Positions 1-8,200 of a DNA stretch of 64,000 nt are shown piece by piece (the first letter of the stretch is position 1; every line of letters starts with the position of its first letter). Under the pieces are notes generated by a model. That model was given only the letters and a program-made list of their open reading frames with translations, was not told where the DNA came from and made no database searches. The DNA is from Lachnospiraceae bacterium (GTDB lineage: Bacteria; Bacillota; Clostridia; Lachnospirales; Lachnospiraceae): positions 1 through 64,000 of the forward strand of contig JAFSBX010000097.1 in NCBI GenBank assembly GCA_017437065.1. Reading direction: 5' to 3'. The position numbers and the translations under genes were made by a program.

Positions 1-61
1 AAGAGCATATTAAACAAAACAGATACTTCAACCAAGGGAAAATTCTGTTTTCTAATAAAAG

Positions 62-114
62 AAAAAGCAATTGTTTTCATTTCATAAAATATAAATGAAG
101 GCAATTGCTTTTTG
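62..114 (-). terminator. Intrinsic terminator at the end of the methylase operon
   Basis: An inverted repeat AAAAAGCAATTG ... CAATTGCTTTTT, with a second matching block (TTCATTT / AAATGAA) inside, is followed on the minus strand by a T-rich run. It lies just beyond the last minus-strand ORF. Both flanks are A/T runs, so it could work in both directions. Confidence 0.75.
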
Positions 115-121
115 TCTTTTA

Positions 122-478
122 CTAAGTTAATGACATTGTGATAATACTGCTATTCTTATAGATTTCATGGACTATCTGGTTGTTATAGAAAACAAACTTA
201 TGAATACTTATAGTACATGATATATAAAAATATAAGTGGATTTTTTGTAGGAAACCTCGTAACGATATCGTAAAGCAGTTATTAATACATTCTTCTAAAC
301 TCCAGTAAATATAAGGACTTCCAGCATTTATCAAAACATCAGTTCTGTGGAACAGCTGAATTTCTGCATTTGCAAGAATGCTGATATTATAAAGCTTTCC
401 AGCTTTGTATGAAAACTTTGTCTGACACTTTGGTAATAACAAGTTGAATATCCTGCCCAAACTGCCAGTGTACTCCAT
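122..478 (-). CDS. Small unrecognised protein downstream of the Dam-like gene
   Basis: A 118-codon ORF starting with ATG 5 bp after the stop of the Dam-like gene, so it would share that transcript, and ending just before a terminator. I recognise no family. The first ~65 residues (for example CQTKFSYKAGKLYNISI and HRTDVLINAGSPYIYW) look like real protein. The last ~50 are rich in I, Y, F and N and read like translated noncoding DNA. The gene may therefore be truncated or frameshifted near position 270. No signal peptide is evident. Position and spacing are the main support. Confidence 0.35.
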   Translation of the reverse strand: MEYTGSLGRIFNLLLPKCQTKFSYKAGKLYNISILANAEIQLFHRTDVLINAGSPYIYWSLEECINNCFTISLRGFLQKIHLYFYISCTISIHKFVFYNNQIVHEIYKNSSIITMSLT

Positions 479-483
479 CTTTC

Positions 484-1449
484 TTATCTGTATGGTTTTA
501 TATCGGTATCTCCATACTTATTGACGTGTTTCATTTCAAAATTAAAAATTAATTGCTCCCGATGCCGTTTGTCGGGCAGTCTGTAGGTATCTTCAAAATT
601 AAGAACATAGTGATTATTCGAACGATACAACTTCCTTAAATCCTTCTTAGCCTTTGAGGATAATGCAAATTTGCCTTTATGGGATTTCAACATCTCCGCC
701 AAATCTTTATGGTCTTGCATCGAAAACACATTCTCGTAATAATCTTCCGTTCCCAGATACAGACAATCTGCATAGACAAATACATTCTCTGCATTATAGC
801 TTTTCAACACCTTCCGAAAATCTCGATTTAAAATCTCCACATTCTGTAACCGCTTAGACAACTGCAGAATCCACTGAATACTTTTATGATAATCTTCCGC
901 TCTATTTGTATCAGCAGTTGTAGAAATGTGAAATAATGGATTATCCATCCTGCCTCTGTATGCACCAAAACTTGCATAAAAATAGGCAACCGCCCTGTTC
1001 AATTCTGACATGTTATCAGCAGACTTCAAATCTTCCGTAAGCCTCTGAAACACCACCTCAGAATAAGGCAACTTCATAACCTCACTTACAAAATCAGATG
1101 GACTATCTCGTATAACAGTATAAAGGTTCGTAAGATTTCCGTTAATATCATTAACCACAACCTTCACATCCCAAGATAAATAACACAGCATGGCAAGGCT
1201 ACCGCAAAATAAATCGACAAAAATTTCACATCCAGACTGCTCAAATGCATTCACTACTTCCCTGCCAATTCTCGGTGGTTTCTTGCCTATATACGGAAAT
1301 AATGTCTTAATCTTTTCCAAATCTCCCGTAGCCAGACTTTGCAAAATTGCCAGTCTGATAGCTTCTGACTGATTATCAGTATTAAATTTTTCTTTTAAAA
1401 ATCCCACTTCTCCTTCTTCAATCCAAAATGTTACCTTCTGTTTACTCAA
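484..1449 (-). CDS. Ribbon-helix-helix / Dam-like (D12 class) protein with degenerate catalytic motifs
   Basis: 321 residues from a TTG start, chosen because AAGGAGG lies about 6 bp upstream; no ATG fits. Residues 1-40 (QKVTFWIEEGEVGFLKEKF, then NQSEAIRLAI) look like a ribbon-helix-helix DNA-binding segment. The rest aligns in style with D12-class N6-adenine methyltransferases: motif I FVDLFCGSLAML, then VVVNDINGN, YFYASFGAYRGR and the C-terminal KFALSSKAKKDL. D12 enzymes need a DPPY-type catalytic motif. Here the equivalent segment reads VYADCLYLGTEDYY, and the second glycine of motif I is Leu. An active methylase is therefore doubtful. It may be a repurposed DNA-binding regulator or a decaying orphan methylase. 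No restriction partner is nearby. It follows the Rhs-immunity unit after a terminator, in accessory DNA. Confidence 0.75.
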   Translation of the reverse strand: MSKQKVTFWIEEGEVGFLKEKFNTDNQSEAIRLAILQSLATGDLEKIKTLFPYIGKKPPRIGREVVNAFEQSGCEIFVDLFCGSLAMLCYLSWDVKVVVNDINGNLTNLYTVIRDSPSDFVSEVMKLPYSEVVFQRLTEDLKSADNMSELNRAVAYFYASFGAYRGRMDNPLFHISTTADTNRAEDYHKSIQWILQLSKRLQNVEILNRDFRKVLKSYNAENVFVYADCLYLGTEDYYENVFSMQDHKDLAEMLKSHKGKFALSSKAKKDLRKLYRSNNHYVLNFEDTYRLPDKRHREQLIFNFEMKHVNKYGDTDIKPYR

Positions 1450-1645
1450 ACGAACTCCTCCTTATACGGATGGAGCATCTTCAATAGAAAAAACACATCA
1501 GTCTCAAGAATTCTGACTTGACGATTTCTTGAACCAGCTGAGAACTTTTTTCTATGTAAGATGACAAAAAGGCAGACTCTGGGCATGATACTCGCAAGAA
1601 GTAGACCAATATCAGCAGTCTGGAAAAGAACTTGAAATTTATCAT

Positions 1646-1697
1646 AGAAAAAACGCATTGCCTCCATAGCACCAAGTGCCATGAAAACAATGCGTTC
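1646..1697 (-). terminator. Terminator closing the Rhs-immunity operon
   Basis: On the minus strand a 9-bp stem AACGCATTG / CAATGCGTT encloses a ~27-nt loop and is followed at once by TTTTTT. It is 90 bp after the second small candidate immunity gene. The 1450-1786 stretch otherwise holds only this hairpin and the ribosome binding site of the methylase-like gene. A 78-codon frame there begins inside the hairpin loop and is probably not a gene. Confidence 0.75.
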
Positions 1698-1786
1698 TGG
1701 GTTCTAAAATATTCAGTGATTATAATAAATATCTTTACGCCGAGACATATTACACAATAAGTCGTTATTAACCATTTCTCTCTTAA

Positions 1787-1993
1787 CTACGTTCTTTTCA
1801 ATAAAACTTCTGCTATGGACATAAGCATTTTTTCACTATAATCTCCACCAATAGAATAAGTTGTTTTGAAAATTTCATTGACGTATTGTTCACACTCAGA
1901 ATCACTCTCAACCCTTAAAATATCTTTTACAATACGCATACAGTTATTTCTTTCAATTTCTGTTGGTCTATACATCTCATTCCTCATTATCAT
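1787..1993 (-). CDS. Small acidic protein, second candidate Rhs immunity gene
   Basis: 68 residues, starting 10 bp after the preceding small gene; the start could also be one of two internal Met codons (MIMRNEM). I recognise no family. Segments such as RPTEIERNNCMRIVKDIL and SECEQYVNEIF suggest a compact helical, soluble, acidic protein without signal peptide or membrane segment. Its place behind the Rhs toxin tip and before a terminator, and its high A+T content, fit an immunity gene carried with the tip. It could equally be an orphan immunity gene left by an earlier toxin tip. Confidence 0.55.
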   Translation of the reverse strand: MIMRNEMYRPTEIERNNCMRIVKDILRVESDSECEQYVNEIFKTTYSIGGDYSEKMLMSIAEVLLKRT

Positions 1994-2003
1994 AAAAATA
2001 CAA

Positions 2004-2204
2004 TTACAGGTAGAAGAAAGAGATATCTTTAATTATATCAGCATCTTCTTTATCATAATCTTTTTTCTTACCTTTGCTTATTTCTGAAAGTATATATTTA
2101 GTACTATCGATATCTTGCATAGCCAATTCCACTAAATCATTTCTTTCATGTAAATATTTACAAACTAAATATTTTAAATTTTCTATCAACATTTTTTCAT
2201 CCAT
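2004..2204 (-). CDS. Small protein immediately behind the Rhs toxin, likely immunity protein
   Basis: 66 residues, ATG start only 2 bp after the Rhs stop codon, so almost certainly co-transcribed and translationally coupled. I recognise no family. It begins MDEKMLIENLKYLVCKYL and continues with acidic and lysine-rich helical segments, with no signal peptide or membrane helix. In polymorphic toxin systems the gene directly after the toxin C-terminus usually encodes the cognate immunity protein, which binds and inhibits the toxin in the cytoplasm. That role is inferred from position, size and base composition only. Confidence 0.6.
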   Translation of the reverse strand: MDEKMLIENLKYLVCKYLHERNDLVELAMQDIDSTKYILSEISKGKKKDYDKEDADIIKDISFFYL

Positions 2205-2206
2205 AT

Positions 2207-5200
2207 TTAATCATTTATTATGTCAACATTTTTAAAATAAATTTGTCCCTTATAAATAAATTGTTGACAACCTCCTTTCCCATATTCTGGATAACACCTT
2301 GTAAACGGTTCTAAACCTGGTCCTTTATCACCATATGCTTTAGGAACATACATTCCATCAATAACTTGTAATGTATCAAACTCGCCTCTTAATTTACAAT
2401 TACTCCATTCGGGTGCTATCTGAAATGCATCTTGTGCAGCACTTGCAGAATCATATTTTTCAAATCCGAAATATGAACCTGGTGCACTCATTGACTCCAT
2501 CGTCTGTTCAGCATATTTACTATCCATATATCTATATCCTGTTGCAGGTACAACATCGCCACTAGGCGTCACATAAAAGTCTGTTGCTTTACCACTCTTA
2601 CTTCTCCCAAAAATACTATTTCCAACTGCCTCAAAAAATGTTCCACCTGCATACTGCGCTACACTTCCAAGGCCTCCCCAGATGGTATCATTTGCCACAT
2701 CTTTGATGGCATTTTCCAAGCTCCAGCCGTTTCCTGCCTGGGTTTTGCTTCTTCTGCTTCCAGCATAACTGCCGTTTCCGTAGCCTCCATTGAAGTTCAG
2801 ACCACTGTGGAATGGATTTGACGAACCACATGCTGTTTTCGGGTCTCGATTCAATCCCTGGGAAATTCCATGGTTGAGTGCCAGTCCCAGCATTCCAGTT
2901 CCCGCGCTGAGTCCTCCACCATTTTTTCCTGCTGTCAGAGCTCCGTACACATTATCTACAATACTTGTGGCGGCTCCAGCCTTACTTCCTCTTTTCAGGG
3001 CATCCCATACCCCGTCTACAGACCGCTTTCCAAAAGCCTGTCCTTCCACGGTATTCATGATACCATCATGGAAGGCATCCCCAAAGTCTAAGCCGTCACC
3101 GCTGATAAACTGTTCTGCCAGACTTCCAAACGTTCCCGCTCCAAAATCTGCCACCGCCATCATCCAGCGTTTTGTTTTGCTTCCCAGGAAAAATTCTTCA
3201 ACAGTTCCTTTTGCAAATCCTTTCGCTCCTGCACCCAGGGCATCCAGCCAGTCAATTTCTCCTCCGTTCTTGTACTGATTCCATGCGGATTCTCCAAAAT
3301 CGCACACACCATCAAGGAGTCCTGCTCCCACCGATTTTAACAGATGGGTAAGTGCAATCTTTCCACTTGGATCCACAAGGTTCACCGGATCATTTCCACA
3401 GTATGCATACGCATTCAGCCCGTTCTTTACCGGGTCTTTTGCAAGCATCCTTCCCTGGCGGCTGTCATAAAACCTTGCCTGTGCAAAGTATTTTCCGATA
3501 ACTGGGTCATGGCTGTAGGTAGTAAATCGTAAGCCCTCTTCTTCTGCTCCGTTTCTCTCTCCCCAGACACCTCGTTTGGCATACCGCAGCATTTCACCTT
3601 TCTCGTTTGACGCAAACAATGCACTTCCGTAAAGGTCGGACTGGAAGTATTTCTTTTCCCCTGTAGCTGTCGGGATTTCCGGCAGGAACTTTCTGCTCAG
3701 GCACTCATAACCTCTGCCATAAACAGCCCTTGTGGCTCCCGCGCCCTTTTCATAAACCATCAGGTCGTTTCGGTCTCCACTTAAATAATCGACCACATAG
3801 CCTTTTTCCTTTATACATGTGGCTCCTTCTTCCATCAGATTCTGTACATTTCTTACCCGCATCATCAAGCCGTTATAACCGTACTCCGTTGTTTCCCCGC
3901 TTTCCAGGTTTTTACCGGATACCATGCGGTTTGTGGCATCATAGGTATAGTTGCGAATCAGGCTCTCGCCCTTTCTTTCCTCTGTCAGGTTGCCTCTTCT
4001 GTCGTAGCCGAAGCTGTAGGAAATACCATCTTCCATCATGGAAATGAGCTGGTTCATTGGATTGTACTGATAGGTAGCTTTCTGTGTTCCGTTAATGGCT
4101 TTTGAAATACGGTTGCCAAGAGCATCATACACATAGGTTTCTGTATTCTGTCCCTCTCTGTAGGATACAAGCTGTCCGATGGCATCATAAGCATATGCCG
4201 CACTTCCTGTCAGTTCCTCCGTTGTTCCTTTTCTTTCGGAACCTGTCATACGTCCCACCAGGTCGTAAGCAAAGCTGTCTGTCATCACTGTTCCGTCATC
4301 AAAACGATACTCCGCTGTTACCGGCTGTCGTCTTCCATTGTAGGTATATGCGGCAGTACTTCCCGGCTGACTGACAGACAAAATACGTCCTGACGCGTCA
4401 TAGGCATACTTTGTACTCTGTCCGTCTCCATCTGTTACCGCTGCCAGACGATTGTTTTTATCGTAAGCATAGCTTACCATACTTCCGTCAGGATACCGGA
4501 TACCCGTGCGGTTTCCTGCTCCATCATAGGCATATCCTGTAGCATGTCCGTCAGGGTCTGTTACCTTTGTCACCCTTCCCAGCAGGTCTCTTTCCATGGA
4601 AACCATGCCGCTCCAGTCTGTCATCTCTACCAGTTCGCCACGCTTGTTATAACGGAAGGTTGTTTCTTTCCCGTCACCATAGCAGATATGTACCGGGCGA
4701 TTATTCAGGTCATAGCGTACGGCTGTCTCATTTTTTTCTTCATCCACAACGGATACCACGTTACCATTGCCATCATAAGTATACGCCTTTTCCTCTGACA
4801 CTGGGTCAATTTCACGCACTCTGCAGCCTCTTTTGTCATACCGGTACAAGGTTACGCAGGTCTGTTCCCCGGAGATTAGCTGGCACTCCTTAATCTGGTT
4901 GTTCATGGCATCATACTCATACATTACCACATTTCCCAACGGGTCTTTCGTCTGCACTAAATTACCGCAGGCATCGTAGGAATACTCGGTAACACCTCCG
5001 TTTGCATCCGTCACTGTGGCAATCTGCCCATTTGCCGTATATGTGAAAGAGGTGTTTCCTCCCTCCGCATCCGTAATGGAAGTCACCTGACCAAGCATGT
5101 CATATGCATAAGTCGTTGTATTTCCAAGTGGGTCTGTTGCCGTCAGCATCTGCCCTAATGCATTATAAGTGTAAGTAGTTGTATTGCCTTCCGGATCCTT

Positions 5201-8200
5201 GACCGCTACCGGTTTTCCTGTCGGGGAATAACTGTATTCTGTAGTATTTCCATTGGCATCCGTCTGTGTCAGTATTCTGCCTTTGCTGTCATAGGTAAAG
5301 CTTAAGCTGTGTCCCAGAGCATCAGACATTTTTACCAGTCTGCCCATGGAATCATAAAGATAGCTTGTCTCTGCACCTTCCTGATCCGTTACTTTGGAAA
5401 GTCTTCCTGTCTTTGTATAATCCAGTGTAAGACTGCCGCCATTCCGGTCGGTTATGCTCTTTACTCTGTTTAAGGCATCGTAAGCACAGTTCCACTGGTT
5501 TTCATTGGCATCGGTGTAGGAAGTCATGTTGCCTGCCGCATCATATGCAAAACTTCGTTTATGACCTTCTTCATCCACGATTTCTGTCAGACGGTTCAGG
5601 TTATCATAAGTATACACCTTTTCTCCGCCCAAAGGATTAGTTTCTCTGATAAGATTACCATTTCCGTCATACGCAAACGCTGTCACTCCACCTTTGGCAT
5701 CGGTTACGGACAGCAGATTTCCTGTTGCATCATAAATATAAGATATCTGCTGATTTAACGGATTTGTTACCTTCACTAAACGGTTGTTTGCATCATATTC
5801 ATAGGAATATTCATTATTTTCCGCATCGGTTACTTTTACGCAGTTACCATTTTTATCGTAAGCATACGTTGTTTTTGCGCCATTCGGTGCTGTCATTTCT
5901 ACCAGACGTCCTGCCTTGTCGTAAGCATAGGTAGTTCTGTTTTTCTCCTTATCTAAAACTGCGGTAAGGTTACCATCCGCATCATAGGTTGCGACTTCCA
6001 CATGTTCATCAGTGTCTTCCACCATGATGACTCTTCCCAGACTGTCATAAGCAAACTGCATCGTTCCTGCATCGGACTGCACGGAAGTCAGTCTGCTTTC
6101 TGCATCATAAGCATATGCTGTGACTGCTCCGTCCTCATTGGTTTTTGTCAGCAGATTTCCTGCCTTGTCGTAGGTATAACTTACACGGTTACCTAAAGCA
6201 TCTGTTACCCCGGTAACACGGCCTGCATGGTCATAAGTATACGCTGTCTCACGCTTCAACGGGTCAATCACGGTTTTTACCCGTCCCATCGTATCGTAAA
6301 CATATTTCACCGTGCCGCCTGCTGCATTTCTTACTTCTGTCAGCTGATTTGCCGCATCAAACGTAAATCCTGTCGTATTCCCGTTTTTATCTGTCCATGT
6401 AGTTCTGTTGCCCATGGCATCATATGCATAGCTTACACTGTTGCCAAGTGGATCTGTCTCCTGAATCAGATTTCCTTTTGCATCATATTCGAATCGATAC
6501 TCGTTTCCTAAAAAGTCCGTTACCAGAGATATCTGTCCCATCTCATTGTATTCCAGACGCTGTTTGTTTCCCATTTTGTCTGTAATACCGGTGCGGCTGC
6601 CGTTCTCGTTATACTCAAAGAGAATTGCTCCGTCTGCATCCTCGATACTCAACAAATCTCCTGCTTCTGAGTACTGATAAGACATGCTTCTGCCTTCCGC
6701 TGACGTATATTGGATCAATCTTCCGATGGCATCATGGCTGTACTGATAAATCCTGCCTTCCGGATCTGTTACCTGCTTCAAATGGTTGTTCTCATCATAA
6801 ATACAAGTCCAGACATCTCCTTTTTTATTCATAAAAGACACAAGGTTGTCATTATCATCATAAGAATAGGTACTGCTGTGTCCCAGCTCGTCCTGTACGG
6901 CTATCAGGTTGTTATTTTCATCATAATAGTACATGTTGACCGTACCATCACGATTTACTACTTTCACAGGCATGTTCTGAACGTTATATTCCACCTGTTC
7001 TTCCGTACCGTCCGGATGGATTACATGGGTCATCCTTCCGCATGCATCATATTCCATTTGGGTAACGTTTCCAAGTGCATCTACTCTCTTTGTCAACTGC
7101 CCGTACTCATTGTAACTGTTTTGTATACTGGCTCCTGCAAGTTCTACCTTTACCATATGTCCGTTTTCATCATAAGTATATTTAGTATCGTTGCCTAATT
7201 CGTCGGTAAAGGTAGTGACTCTGTTCTTTTTATCATAGGATACCAGACTCTTTCCTCTTCCGGCAGTATGCTGTTCTTTTACTCTGTCATGCACATCATA
7301 TTTGTTAGTCAGATATGTTTTACCGGAAAAATCGGAAATGGTTAACAGGTTAAATGCATTATCGTAAGTAAAGGTCATTCCTTTGCCGCCAGGGTTTACC
7401 ACGGCTCCCAGACATTTTTTCTTATAGGTAAATGTTACTTTATTTCCCATAGCATCTGCTACGCTGAGAATACGCTCACCTGCATAAGTAAGGTTCAGAC
7501 TTGCTCCATGACGTCCTTCAATACGAACAATTCTTCCCTCCAAATCCGCTGTAAACTGATATTCCACAAGGCCGTTTTTCACGATTCTGTTCAGGCGACA
7601 GTTGCTGTCAAAAATATATTCTGTACCACCGCGTTCCCATACAGAATAGGAACCGTCTTCATTCTTTTTCATGGAATAGTATGACGGAGTACTGCTTGTG
7701 GATTCAAACGTACCGTTTTCTTTATTCATACGGAACGCTTTCACTCCTCCTCCCGGAGCGCTGAAATATGCATATTTTTCATCCATACTCAACAGATAAT
7801 TCAACGAATATGTCCATTTTTTACCTAATGCTTTTGAAAAATCATCCCTTTGAGAATCATACATGGTTGTAAAGTGAAGTTTATCTTTTCCGTGATCCTC
7901 CAGCCATGTATAGCTCCACAAAAATGCTCCTGTTAAAGCATTTACAGGGTCGGCACCTGTATAAATTTTCTTCCCACTCGGATAGGTGCTTTCCATTGGA
8001 ATCTCGTCCATATCATTTTCCGTAGCAATTTCAGTATAAATTGTTTTTCGCTCGGAATAACGACTGGAACCTTCTGCATTATTTGCCCTTGCACAATAGG
8101 TATGTTTTGTATCCGGCAAAAGACCTACAAATACTTTATAAATACGGGTTTCTGCATCCGCTTTTACTTCTGCCGCTGTATTCATTACTGTTGCAGTCTT

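Noticed and set aside
1446..1682. 78-codon frame upstream of the Dam-like gene
   Set aside because: Its start lies inside the terminator hairpin, it has no family, and its end overlaps the methylase ribosome site.
2790..7198. Many plus-strand frames opposite the Rhs gene
   Set aside because: Low-complexity mirror translations of YD repeats without ribosome sites; shadows of the real gene.
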